A stretch of 64,000 nucleotides of DNA from Calliphora vicina (lineage: Eukaryota > Arthropoda > Insecta > Diptera > Calliphoridae). A model generated the notes under the pieces. That model was given only the letters and a program-made list of their open reading frames with translations. It searched no databases and was not told the DNA's origin. Every line of letters starts with the position of its first letter. Positions within the stretch are counted from its first letter, which is position 1. This document shows positions 35,810 to 47,436 of this stretch, one piece after another. The position numbers and the translations under genes are program-made. The stretch lies in contig NC_088780.1 in assembly GCF_958450345.1 (NCBI RefSeq), forward strand, positions 32,697,667 to 32,761,666, written 5' to 3'.

Positions 35810-36789
35810 ATGCCCAAGGGAACTTTTTTGTTCGATCAAGAAAAGAATCAAATTAAATTTTTTCACGACCAAGGATGTTCCAATAGAGAAATTGGACGTA
35901 AAATCGATAGTTCGGAATGTGTGGTGCGAAATTTCTTGAAGAAAGGTACAAATTATGGACTTCGCAAACCTACAAACGGAAATACAAAACTAACAAGAAG
36001 ACAACTTAATCTAATAAAACAAGAAGCAACCCACAACAAATTGAATTCCACACAAATAAAGAATAAATTGAATCTTCCAGTGATTTCCAAACATAAACAT
36101 AAAATGGAAAAAGCCGAAATGCAAACCAATGCTAAAAAAGCACCATAAAGAAAATCGTCTAAAATTCGCTAGAAAATATATGAAATGGACAGATGGGTGG
36201 AAAAAAGTAATTTTCTCTGACGACAAAAAAATTTAATTTAGATGGTTCTGACTCATACTCATGCTATTGGCACGATTTGAGATCAAACGATGTTCGGATG
36301 TCAAAACGTAATTTCGGTGGTGGCAGTCTTATGGTTTGGGCAGCGGTTTCTGCAGTTGGCAAGTCGAAAATATGCTTTGTTCCGACAAAAATGAATAGTG
36401 CGATTTATAACGAACTGTTGGAAGATGCTCTTCTCTCATTTATGGATGAAAAAATGAATGAAGATTGTATATTCCTACTAGATAATGCTGCAATCCATGT
36501 TTCTAAGCAATCAAAATCTTGGTTTAATGAACATAGCATTTCTCTGTTGGGCTGGCCGGCTTGTATTCCGGAATTAAACCCGATGGAGAAATTGTGGGGA
36601 TACATGGCCCGTAATGTTTATGCAAATAATGCCCAGAATGAAACCATAATGACTGCCACAGAGCTGAAACTAAGAACTAAACAAGTCTGGGAGGAAATTG
36701 ATTACAATCTGCTTAAAAAATTAGTGGAATCAATGCCAGACCGTATTTTTGAAACAATCCATAACAAAAAATCATCCACACATTATTAA
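35810..36789 (+). pseudogene. Tc3-like DD34E transposase, frameshifted
   Basis: Starts at an ATG: MPKGTFLFDQEKNQIKFFHD, with a paired-type DNA-binding N-terminus (SNREIGRKIDSSECVVRNFL; RRQLNLIKQEATHNKLNS). The first frame stops at 36148. The next piece (HHKENRLKFARKYMKW and KKVIFSDDKK) is in another frame up to a run of A at about 36225. A third frame carries NFGGGSLMVWAAVS, LLDNAAIHVS and ELNPMEKLWGYMARNVYA to the stop at 36787-36789. Catalytic Asp (36219-36224), Asp (36481-36483) and Glu (36586-36588) are all present. The last two are separated by exactly 34 codons, the DD34E signature. The order and overall length match Tc3-type transposases, but part of the linker before HHKENR seems missing. 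Terminal inverted repeats were not found. It would cut and paste its own DNA if intact. Confidence 0.92.
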
Positions 36790-36916
36790 TAATGCTACAG
36801 TGGCCCATAAATTAAAGTGCGTTTATAGGAAAAATGGCTGTTAATCTTGAAAATTACTTAAGTAAAAAAAAATAAATAAAGTACAAATGAATTTTTTTTG
36901 TAAACAATATTTTAAG

Positions 36917-37757
36917 TAGGGTGATCGATTCTTCGACATTTTTTAGAAACCGGTTTTCGGTTTTTTCGAAAATTACAATTTAATATCAACCGGTTTGGGT
37001 TTTTTATAATCCGGTTTTTTGGAAAAATATTAAAACGCCTAGAAATAAGAAGCAAAAATGTTTTATTTATTAAAATAATAGTGATTAAAACAATTTTAAA
37101 AGTGAGTGGTTGATATTTTTGATATTTTATGAATTTTATTTAATTTCAAATGTCAACAACTACGTTAGGTTTTTAGAAAAACAAATTTGCAAAAAAATAT
37201 CTATAAACTTGTTTGGACTAAATGTCTTTTGTTACTCACAATTAAGTTACATTTTTTTAGAGCTTTGGTAGCACTACAATATATCTTTGGTAGCTCTAAT
37301 ATATATCTGTCACTTTTCATCATACATACTGAACTACTGTTTTTCTTATCCTCCATAAGGTCTTCGGGTAAAATTTTACCCATTTTAAAATTAAAATTGC
37401 ATTTTTTCTAAAAATGAGTGGTTGATATTTTTGATATTTTATGACTTTAATTTAATTTCAAATCTCATAACTATGTTAGTTTTTTTTTTAAAAAAAATCA
37501 ATTTTCTATTTGGGTCAAATTTGACCCGAAGATCGTTAACGTCAGTAAATTTGAAGACCTTATGAAGGTAAAATTATACTCTTTTAGGAATAAGTAATAC
37601 ACTGAAACACATAAAAACACACTTTTAGAAAAAACCGGCTATTCGAGGAGAAAAACCCGGTTTCTTCGATATTCGAAATGTGAGCTTTTCAAAAAAACCG
37701 AAACCGACCTTACCAAAAAAACCGGTTATAACCGGTTATTAAAAATTAATCACCCTA
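36917..37757. mobile_element. 841-bp hAT-type MITE with AACCGG arrays
   Basis: The termini are TAGGGTGATC... and ...ATCACCCTA, flanked by ATTTTAAG (36909-36916) and ATTTTGAG (37758-37765), an 8-bp duplication with one mismatch. Subterminal zones are rich in aaccggttttcggtttttt on one side and the inverse on the other. The centre contains 'gtcaaatttgacccgaagat' and two copies of 'gagtggttgatatttttgat' (near 37101 and 37415). No transposase is seen. The AACCGG motif content resembles the element at 11911, but the terminal sequence differs. Confidence 0.85.
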
Positions 37758-37765
37758 ATTTTGAG

Positions 37766-38229
37766 TGAAGTCTTAACTAATTTAATAAACAAATTACACT
37801 AGTTTACAAATCAAACATTTTTGTTTGCTCATTTAATGAAACATATATTTTAGAGAAGATCTAGGGACGCTAGTTAATTGACCATTTTTTGTTTCCCACC
37901 TATACGTCAAAATTTTGAGATATATGGGTTTTTATTTTTCACCTGCCCTGAGTACTACTAATGCATACTGTAGAGTACAGAATTATGGTAATTAAGTATT
38001 TACATCGTTTTTGGGTACTCAACACTCTGGCGAAGCTACTAGATACTTTCAGAGTTGTATTTTTTTGACAAATTCCAAAAAAAAATTAACGGGAAAAAAT
38101 AGTTGGATTTTGGCCATTCTCACACAACAGTTTGGTGTAAAAAAATCATGGTGAAAAAATTTTAGGTAAATCGGTTGGGGTTAAGACGTGCCGCAAGCCC
38201 TCTAAAGTTTTAAGATGCATTTACAAGGG
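37766..38229. other. Unassigned stretch
   Basis: Slightly less AT-rich around 37900-38030 (ttcacctgccctgagtac). No gene or boundary recognised. The tail (38170-38229) has weak counterparts at 57740-57800, so it may already belong to the half-palindrome family. Confidence 0.4.
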
Positions 38230-38770
38230 AAAAAAATGCATTTTTTTCAGTTTTTGTAAAAATTTTGCCATTAAAAAATTACTTTCGCAATTTAGTTTAA
38301 AAGAATAGAAATGTGTACGTAATTGTCGTTCTAATGAGATATAAAAAACAGAAATTGGTCAAAAAATGTTAATGTTATTAAAAATTCGCCATGCCATTAA
38401 GTTGTCTCAGGCAACTAGAACAAGAAAGGTAGGAACATAATTAACATATTTTGATAAATATTAAAATTAAAGCTGATTTTTACTTAAAATATGTCCATAT
38501 TTACTTGTATATGAGTTTTTGTCTTCGTAGGCTACCGCTAACCTATTCTTAGGTATGAAAAAAAAACAAATTTCAGAATTTTTTGATCATCTCATTGGGA
38601 TTTATTAAGAATATAATAGGGAATAAAAATGTGAAAAAATTATGAAAATATCTCTTATAGTTTTTCCGTACCTGCGATTTAAATTTTGAAATTTTCGAGA
38701 AAAACCAATTATTTGGCAATTTTTAGGCGAATGAGCTCTATTTCCTTACTCTTATGAATTTTAAGCAAAA
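38230..38770 (+). repeat. Half-copy of the 22918 palindrome family
   Basis: Collinear with the left arm of 22918-24846: 'atgtgtacgtaatt', 'aatgagatataaa', 'aaaaattcgcca', 'tgtccatatttacttgtata', 'tgagtttttgtcttcgtagg', 'gtttttccgtacctgcgatt', 'taggcgaatgag'. Only one arm is present. It stops near the palindrome centre and is followed by 'aagggccaccctaata'. Confidence 0.8.
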
Positions 38771-39839
38771 CTTATACAGAATATTATAGTCCAGATATTA
38801 AGGGCCACCCTAATATCCCATATATCGATATGTCACCAACGGAATGAGAAGATCAATAAAACCCCCATTATTTTTGAGGATGGCTATAAAAAAGGAAAAA
38901 TGGTAAGTATTAAAACGAGCTGATTACGTACACTGACGAAGTTTATTATAAAACAAGGTTTGCGTTAGTTTTTCAATTTTATTTTTAAATTATGTTAACA
39001 ACGTATTTGTTCGAAAAATACCAACTAGTCTATTTTCTTGTTGTATAATTTGCTTACGGTTATATTATTACCTTTTCAGGGGATTCTATTTTATGCTGCA
39101 TGCTTTTAATTAAAGTGTTACTATTTTCAGAAATTCATATAATCACGATAATAGAGCAAAGTAGTAACACAACGTTTTACAAATTATTTTTACACCACCA
39201 TCAAAAAGATGGGAGTTGGTTTTGTCAATATTCATCGCATACCCAGAAAAGTACGATCTAGCTATATCCGTCTGTTGAAGGCAATTTGTTTTTAAAAATT
39301 TTTAATTTTTATTAATTGTTGGATTTGTTGTCGATTGATTCAGTTGATCACCTCCTGACCTTGCACAGTCTTCCCACTCAGTGTCTGACCTTGTTAAAAT
39401 GATTCTTGTGGAAGGCATGGTTTGCAATATTTTATCTCGCACTGTGTTCATGACGCTAAGTAAATTTTATTATTCTCTCGAGGTATTACAATGCGATAAT
39501 TACATGCATACAGCAGAATAAATATTTTCGTTGGAAATTTATATTATATTAAAATAGTTTATCGTACGAGTAAATAGAATAATAAACATTTTGAAGAATA
39601 GTTGAAACTGAATTCTGATGGCTGGTATTTCTGTGTTTGTGTTTCGAAATGAAAAGATCAGTAAAACACATCGGTAGACCATAGAAAAAAAACCTGTTGG
39701 TCCGAAATCTTTTTACAAATCATTTACATCTTAAATTTACTTATTTAAAGTTTATTTAAAAATGTGCTTACAAGTGAAAAACTTACAAGTGTTTGTTTTT
39801 TTAAATGAGTGGCAAGTGTATATAAAAATTTCTAATTTC
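38771..39839. other. Unassigned stretch
   Basis: AT-rich with no recognised element. The word 'gggccaccctaat' at 38810 also occurs at 51410 and may be a transposon terminus. Confidence 0.35.
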
Positions 39840-40262
39840 TATATTTTTCATTCGCGAACCCACGAAGTATATATATTATGGATCATTATAGATTCCGGAG
39901 TCTATGTAGTCATGTCAGTCTGTCCGTCTGTATGTTGAAATCAACTTTATCATATCAATATATGTATACGCTATAGACACAGTTCGGTTAATATTTAAAA
40001 TCGAGAAAATCGGCCAATAATTGGCTGAGATATAAGGAAAAACCGGGGAGAACCCAATTTTTTAGTATCTGGATTACTAAGTCATTAATATAGACAATAT
40101 GGATATGTAATTATAGATATTTCAAAGACAATAGGTCAAAATCGGGGAAAATATTTTTTAAAACATAGTTTTTGTCATACAATTTTTTCACTAACAAATT
40201 TTTAAAAAAAAAAAACCTAAAACATAAAATTTGAAAAAGAATACTCTGGCATAACATTTTTA
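39840..40262 (+). repeat. DINE-1/INE-1-like repeat, partial copy
   Basis: It contains 'tggatcattatagattccgg', 'agtctgtccgtctgtatgtt', 'aaaatcgagaaaatcggcca' and 'ctggattactaagtcattaa' in the order of 24847-25300. It is non-coding. Confidence 0.75.
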
Positions 40263-40273
40263 TCTATCTTCTA

Positions 40274-41283
40274 TCTATATAAATAAAAATCAAATGTCGT
40301 TCGTTGGTAATTGCATCAGTTGAGAACGGCCGAACCGATTTAGACAATTTTTTTTAAAAATGTTGGTCATAGTCTAACTTAGGTTTTTACGGAATGAAAA
40401 ATTTACCACGCCCACTTTTTTCGATTTATCTAAAATCAGAAAACGGCTATACCGATTTGGCTAATTTTTTGTTTAAATGTTCGTAGGTATCCAATTAAAG
40501 TTTTTACTGAAGGAAAAATTGACCACACCCACTTCTACGCCCACCTTTTTCGATTTATCTAAAATCGGAAAACGTCTATTTGACTAATTTGTTTTTAAAT
40601 TTCCGTAGTAAAATTCGTAAGAAAAATTTACCACGTCCACTTTTTTTCGATATATCTAAAATCGCAGAACGCCTGGACCAATTTGGCTATTTATTTTTAA
40701 ATGTTCGCAATAGTCCACAAAAGTTTTTTACGCCCAATAATACGCCCACTTATCAAATGCTGGAAATATGTGACCAAAGGTAGTGACATGGCCCGAACGC
40801 TGCTATACTACGAAATGCAAGATATTATACTTGGAATCAATCGCCTAAGAAATTTCAACGGCGGAAACAAGGAATTCCAGTTTTAGGTTTCCCCTATTTA
40901 TTTTCCAACGACACATTATGTCCATCCGAGAAACGATGAGTGTTTCTATTTGCGTTGGCCAAAAATCGATTTTTTATATAAAAACTCAAAATATATAAAA
41001 TCGCTAATAACTTGGCCAATAAGCGCTTAATCAAGAAAAGGAGCTCGATCTGTGATTACTCATATTTCTGTACAAAAATCGGTTTTTTATATAAAAACTC
41101 ACAATATGTAAAATCGCTAATAACTTGGCCAATAAGCGTTTAATCAAGAAAAAGGGCTAGAACTGTGATCACTCATATTTCAGACCAAAATTCGATTACT
41201 TATATAAAAACTCAAAATATGTACATTGATTTACCTGTATGCTGTTTTTGCTTGGACAGGACAACGTCTGTCGGGTCAGCTAG
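40274..41283 (+). mobile_element. Helitron family B, copy 1 (deleted)
   Basis: The 5' end is TCTATATAAATAAAAATC; the 3' end is GACAG-GACAACGT-CTGTC (a 5-bp stem hairpin) followed by GGGTCAGCTAG and a host T. This fits Helitron structure: a TC start, a hairpin about 11 nt before a CTAG end, and no target duplication. The body has degenerate repeats of 'accacgcccacttttttcga' (40400-40750), a Rep relic at 40755-40962, and about 2.3 units of the 112-bp array (40965-41230). Confidence 0.85.
40755..40962 (+). pseudogene. Helitron Rep-domain relic (copy 1)
   Basis: It encodes KYVTKGSDMA fused directly to RTLLYYEMQDI, then, in shifted frames, the equivalents of FQRRKQG and VHPRNDECFYLR. These are words of the Helitron Rep/nuclease region and the segment after it. 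The usual sequence between the tyrosine motif and RTLLY is deleted. The first of the two catalytic tyrosines (Y in YICKY) is lost: the local sequence reads K-C-W-K-Y. Not functional. Confidence 0.75.
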
Positions 41284-41689
41284 TAATTAATAAAGGAAAG
41301 CGGTATTTTTGGTTTTCCTTGAGTGGGGCACTGTAAAATCAATTCTTTACTTTTTTTGTAAGTTATCTAACAAAACTCAATTTGAATCCTCTTCAAACGA
41401 AATTGAATTATATCTCAGATGAAAATATTTAGATTGCTCATAGGTTAAAAGATATCTTCTTCTATATAAATAAAAATCAAATGTCGTTCGTTGGTAATTC
41501 ATCAGTTGAGAACGGCCGGACCGTTCTGTAAAAGCCTAGTCCAACTTAGGCTTTTACGGAATGAAAAATTGACCACGGCTACTTTTACGCCCACTTTTTT
41601 CGATTTATCTAAAATCGGAAAACGGCTACTCCAATTTGGCTAAGTTTCTGTTTAAATGTTCGTAGTTATTGACTAATTTTTATAAATAA

Positions 41690-42110
41690 TACGCCCACTT
41701 ATTAAATACATCTGCAAATATGTGACCAAAGGCAATGACATGGCTGTGATTGGAGAAAGTGTGAAAAATTCAAACGATGAAGTCACTCAGTTTTTAAATT
41801 GGCCGCTATGTTAGTAGTAACATAGCAATTTGGCGCATTTTTTCATTTGCCATTCATGAAAGACTGTTGTTCATTTAGCCGCACATCTGGAAAATGGTCA
41901 AAGAGTGTACTTTACTTTGATGAGTTGATCGAGCGCCTTCTACAACATTGACCAGATTTTTTTAAATGTGCCGGATTGATAAATTTGCCCGAACGCTGCT
42001 TGGAATCAATCGTCAAGCTAATTTAAACGGCGGAAACAGGTTTACCCATTTATTTTCCTACGACGCATTACGTCCATCCAAGAAACGATGAGTGTTTCTA
42101 TTTGCGTTAG
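41690..42110 (+). pseudogene. Helitron Rep-domain relic with both tyrosines (copy 2)
   Basis: At 41704 the frame reads KYICKYVTKGNDMAVIGESV followed by KNSNDEV. The Y-x2-K-Y pair is the two-tyrosine nuclease motif of Helitron Rep proteins, and both tyrosines remain. Downstream, in broken frames, are RYVSSN-, HLENGQRVYF-like and VHPRNDECFYLR-like words (41810-42110). Stops and shifts are frequent. The upstream HUH metal-binding motif is absent. Confidence 0.8.
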
Positions 42111-42229
42111 CAAAGTTCACCGAATCAAAATCCAAACTCATCCGAAAGGTGTTTACAAACATTGCACAAAATAACAATAATCACGATTGGTTGAGCTGCG
42201 AAAAACATTGATGCCGACGAATTGAATTT

Positions 42230-42640
42230 TAAGATTCAAATTGAAATTGGTAACGTACAAATCGGTGGATTCCAAGATGACGTCGTCAACTATCCAGTCG
42301 AGTTTTTAAACTTGCTGGAATTATCCGGATTACCGCCACACAATCTCCAAGTGAAAGTTTGATCGGTAACCATAATGTTACGAAACATAAACCAACCACG
42401 TCTTTTTAATGGCACCCGACATGCGGTAAAAACCTGATGAACAAAGTCATCGAAGCAACATTACTTAATGGAAAGTACAAAGGAGAAGTCATTCCCACGA
42501 CAGCCGGTTCTACGCACCAGAATGACCCGAGTTCACTCTGCCAAGGAGTTCACAACAACAAAGGAGAAGCCGTTTTTATACCATGGATCCCAATGCCTCC
42601 GATCGACAGGCCATTCGATTTTAAATCTTGCACCATCAGC
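42230..42640 (+). pseudogene. Helitron Pif1-like helicase C-terminal relic
   Basis: Encoded words, with frameshifts: FLNLLELSGLPPHNLQVKV, MLRNINQPRLFNGTRHAV, then KNLMNKVIEATLLNGKYKGE. These match the late helicase segment (LPGLPPH.L.LKVG; IMLRNL; GTRL.V) of Helitron RepHel proteins. An in-frame stop follows VKV where the family continues G-S-V/P. The subsequent IPWIPMPPIDRPFDFK matches the PRIP..P.D.PF.F+ segment but lies in another frame. The Walker motifs are not present. Confidence 0.82.
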
Positions 42641-43304
42641 ATTATTTTTTTACGCTTCAAATCATTTATATATGTAAATATCGAAATTCGCTAATAACTT
42701 GGCCAATAAGCGTTTAATCAAGAAAAGGAGCTCGATCTGTGATCACTCATATTTCTGACAAAAAATCAATTTTTTAAATAAAAACTCAAATTATCTAAGT
42801 TCGCTAATAACTTGGCCACTGAGCGTTTAATCAAGAAAAGGAGCTTGATCCGTTCTCACTCATATTTCTGACAAAAAATCGATTTTTTATACAAAAACTC
42901 AAAATATCTAAATACGCTAATAACTTGGCCAATAAGCGTTTAATCAAGAAAAGGAGCTCGTCCTGTAATCACTCATGTTTCTGACAATAAATAAATTTTT
43001 TATATAAAGATTCATAATATCTAAATTCGCTAATAACTTGGCCAATAAGCGTTTGATCAAAAAAAGCAGCTCGATCTGTTATCACTCATATTTTTGAACA
43101 AAAATCGATTTTTTTATATATAAACTCAAAATATTTAAATTCGCTAATAACTTGGCCAATAAGCGTTCAATCAAGAAAAAGAGCTCGATCTGTGATCACT
43201 CATATTTCATTTTCTTTTTGACTATTTCTACCCATTTCAAACCGCTTCTCACAAATTCACAATGCATTTTTTTAATTTGGACAGGACAACCTGTGTCGGG
43301 CTAG

Positions 43305-44784
43305 TTAATAATAAATAAAAAAAAATTGTCAAAATTCAATTTTTAATAAAGTTAATATGTATAAATTAATTTCATATGAAATGTAGTAATAAAGAATAAA
43401 GAATTTATGAAACGTAAAAGAGTTTATAAATTATTTTTTTTACAAAAATACGGGTTTCTGTGTGTTTAACAAACAAATGTTAAATATTTAAGACAAAATC
43501 AACATATAAGATTAATGTTTATATACAATAGTCTATGTTGTTTCCGTTTCGTATGAATTTATTTTGAATATTTACCTTTTCCATGAATTTTGAAGGGACA
43601 AATTTCGATAAAAAAACTAGTATTTCTCTATAATTTCGAAGTTCGCTTTAGTTTGAATTTTATATAAATTCAATGTTCATATTTTTGATGCATGCAAAAT
43701 ACCTAAAATAAAATTTAGACCCTTAAAATGTTGCAATAAGCCCTAAATACTTTCACATAATAACATTTTAGTGTTTTCTCCTATTCAAATTGTCTTGAAA
43801 ATAAGTTTCAAGGGTTTTGTTTCAGTCACAACCACGACATTCTCGTGGAATAGCCCATACGTGTGTTTTATAATATTTTAATAAAAAAAACGGCATTACT
43901 TTCATAGTTTATATATTTTTTTATCACAAAGTTTTGTCTTTGCAGAAATTATTATCAACAAAACTTTTATTGTCCAGAGACGGTTGTTAACCCCAAAACA
44001 TATTTATAATTTTTGTTTCCAAAAACATTGGCAAATAAGTAAGTATTAATCGAATACTTGGAAACACCTTTGAATATTTATTCGGTCTGTAATATTAATT
44101 AAGTATTAATTGATGGCAAAATGTTATTAGGAATTTTTCTTGTTCTGTTCTGCTGCAACTTCATTAATAAAATATTAATTTCTAAGTGAAATAATGTTAA
44201 GACGTGACTATTACAAATGATACCTAATTGTATTTGAACAAAAATATGGCAAAGCAACTTAAACAAGACATTATGTGTTTTTAATATCAGACTTATTTTC
44301 TAAAGATTAACATCAATTTGTTGGTATTATATTGGTAGTGTTAATAATACAGGTCAATAAATAAAGAAACAAATGTTGGTGCCAAGATACCGTTAGTGTT
44401 TCTATATTAGGTGGGCATGGCCAACATCAATAATGTTTTAAAATTTTTTTCTTACTAGTAGCTTTGGATCTACCATAATTTTTCAATTGTGTTTGCCATA
44501 ACTAAATTCGTGTGCGCTGTTACGTAATTTAATATGAACATTTCTATAAACAAAAAATTTTAACATTAGGTTCTCATCGCTAACATATTTTTTCAAAAAT
44601 GTTTTTATATTTTTTTTTAACTTTTAAAATTTTATGACAAATTTTTTCTTGGAAAAAAAATCGAGTTAATAAATATTTTTTCCGATTCCGATATATTCCG
44701 CTGTGCCAAATTATACTTTAAAATAAACATTTTTAATTAATTTTTTTTTTTTCAAAATTTTACTTTAATTTAAAAGAAAATATG
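43305..44784. other. Unassigned AT-rich stretch
   Basis: No gene recognised. At 44630-44740 are words (aaaaaaaatcgagttaataa; ccgatatattccgctgtgcc) resembling the tail of the DINE-like families. 'gtggaatagcccatacgtg' near 43855 partly matches the inverse of 62690. Confidence 0.35.
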
Positions 44785-44955
44785 CTTAGGAGAAGAGCCA
44801 TTAACTCTAATATGGGCATTGGTAGGACAAGGAAAGTTGTGACAAGAGGCACACCACAAGGTAGTGTCATCTCTCCACTGCTGTGGAATCTCGTCGTAAA
44901 TAAAATCCTTTTCAGGCTCAGCAGGTGTTACGTGCCGGTAAAATTCGAATGATAA
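44785..44955 (+). pseudogene. LINE reverse transcriptase fragment (PQGS box)
   Basis: It encodes MLRRRAINSNMG, then RKVVTRGTPQGSVISPLLWN and LVVNKILFRLSR. The TPQGSxxSPLLWN motif is the conserved RT segment before the catalytic YADD box. The fragment is truncated on both sides. The next part of the same protein type (YADD box onwards) appears at 47437, so the two may be parts of one element separated by about 2.5 kb. Confidence 0.8.
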
Positions 44956-47436
44956 AAAAAAATGTTTGTTATTTCAATAAACAGACGAAATGTAACCGAT
45001 CAAATTCATTGGTTAAGGGGTATGAATAGTTGGATACCAGCTAGCTCTAAATCTCATGTTCGTAGTTCTCAACCCGAGTATTTGGCACGCAAACATATTA
45101 TATACTCTACATACCCTTAGAGTATAAAGAAAATACAAAGAGTAGTTAAAAAAAATATATTATTTCATTAAATATTACCGTGGTCAGGTGACAAACCAGG
45201 TTTGGTACACTTTTCCCTCCCAATTTGCATATGCAAACGCCTACGACAGATTAAGTACCAATATTTTACAAACTGTCCCTAAAAATGACATAATTTTTAA
45301 ATTACATTTACATAATTGCTTTGGTTATCTTTCCCTTTGATTAAAAAAAATTTAGTGTTTCATTTTATATAATTCAAGTTTTACAAAATTTATTAAAAGA
45401 AAAAAAGAAAAGATCATACATAAATATAAATGACCATATAAGTATTTGATCTTTATACATTGAGTGTATAAAGCAAACTAAATAATAATAAATCAATGAG
45501 TAATTAATATTTACATATTCGCGGACAGTTGGAACGAATGAAAGGCGGACTGACAAAAATAATAAGAATACGAAATTGGAAATAAAATATAATAAGAGAG
45601 GACTTACAAAAAGATGAGCATAGATTCCACAATTGAGTTGATGGGCCCAGCATTCAATATGTGATGTTGTTGTTGTTGTCAATCATCTCTAATATGCAAC
45701 TTTTTGGAAATTATTAATAATAATGAGATTAGCTTTACCTTAAGTTATTTATAGACATAAGAAAAAAATATTTTAAGAACTTAAAAGATATGAGTATACA
45801 CTATAAAAATAATGTTAGTAAAAAAAATGTTTTAATTTTGATAAGGGAATTTTTTTACAATTTACATGATTTAAATTTACTTTTAGGAAATAGAAATTAA
45901 TTTTTTAATGATTTTCATTGACAATATTGATAAAGTATTTTAAATTGAATTAATTTCAATCATTATTTGAATGAAAAATTAATTTACAATATTGATAATG
46001 AAATAGGTAGCAAATACAAAATAATGATATAGTAAGGTTTAGAAATATTAAATTAGTTCATATTTAGCAAAAGTTATAATTATTAATAGCTAAATAGTTT
46101 AATTCAAGAAATGTGTTTAAATAGCTTAATTAATTGAAGAATTGTGTTTGGTTTTAAGCATTATATGACAAAAGTTAAGTTTTTAATGAAAATTTCTAAA
46201 TTATTAGAATTTAAAAATACAAAATTTGGGATATAAATAAGCTTGATTTATGTATATGATCATAAGAAAGTTAAAGTATTTAAAATAATAATGTTTATAA
46301 TAATACAAGTTTTGACAAAATATTGAAATTTGGGCTACTTTATATCAATATTTATAGTATACCGTAAAACAATATGTATATATAATAATTATAATTAATT
46401 CATAATATTAAAATTTATTGAATAGTTGAAATGTTGACTTTAAAACAAAGTTCGTTAGCACGCTTACGTCTGAGAATCTGATGTAAGTTTTCAAATTTGT
46501 ATAATTCTTTATAAATTTGTAGGTCAATTGCGGCACGTGGTACCGCCGTTGCCACATGAAATTATGGGTTCAGAATTGTTTAGTCAAATAACCGTAGTTT
46601 ACCGAAGCAATATTTGGAATTCTGAATTGATTTTAGTTTGGCAAATATATGTGGTTTTGTCCGATTTTGTGGGTGTCCTAATATAAATGAGTCTCGGAAC
46701 ACTATTTATATCGAGTAAGCACTTAGGCCCCCTTGAATAAATGAGACACATTTAATGATCTGGTTTATAAGACAAAAATCACGTTTTCTTAAGCTTACCT
46801 TGGAGCAGCCTATGATATAACACTTATTAAATAATCTTTGGAGTTTTCCCTCCGTAGAAACAAATCTTCCTCTGTTCAAGGATTATCAAAAATATGAATT
46901 CTGATTCTAATCAGTAATATTTAGCTATCCAACTAAATTTTAATTAATCACAATTTTGTTTTATCACTTATGACTTTTGTTAAAATTTTTATTTTGTAAT
47001 TATTAATTTTTACGTGGATCACTTCTGTACTTTTCAACTGTTAGTCAAAGAATAATCAGTGGTAGCGACAATTATAATTGTTTAATAAAAGAAATTACGA
47101 TGTAGTAAAATATTCTTGAAGGTGATTTTAATGACATTGGAAGTATTAATTAAAGTATTTGGGTTAAAACAAGACAAAGATATTGTTGTAATCATGCTGA
47201 GAATTTTTTTGGTGTACAGAGAGTGATAGTAACATACATATGAAAAAAAAAACTTGTTACAGATTCAATCACAATAGATTGTTGAAAACAAATCTAAATA
47301 AATGAGAAGGATACCATTATATAAATTAACCCATTTTCAAATATTTTTACAATGAAATCAAAGACGTATGGCAAATCATTTAATGTTTGATAAAAAAAAT
47401 TGAGGATATAAACAACAACACGATATTAGTAAAAAA
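44956..47436. other. 2.5-kb unassigned block between two LINE pieces
   Basis: Mostly very AT-rich. The segment 46440-46900 is less AT-rich and has splice-like signals on the minus strand (acceptor cttgaacag near 46878, donor CCAAG|GTAAGC near 46797) around a short open stretch. A second donor-like GTAAGTCC on the minus strand lies near 45605. None connects to a recognisable protein. A TTG-initiated minus frame at 45374-45682 is not convincing. Confidence 0.35.

Larger units (their letters stand above)
41461..43304 (+). mobile_element. Helitron family B, copy 2 (longer, with Rep and helicase relics)
   Basis: It starts TCTATATAAATAAAAATC and ends with hairpin GACAG-GACAAC-CTGTGTC then GGGCTAG and a host T. 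Relative to copy 1 the terminus lacks four bases (TCAG) in GGGTCAGCTAG. The order is: 5' end, 'cgcccacttttttcga' repeat, Rep relic, helicase C-terminal relic, about five 112-bp units (42690-43210), 3' end. It is the most informative family member here but carries only pieces of the transposase. Confidence 0.85.

Noticed and set aside
45374..45682. 102-codon minus-strand open frame with membrane-like segments
   Set aside because: The start is TTG, the hydrophobic part is AT-rich translation, and a donor-like GTAAGT lies inside it. No family recognised.
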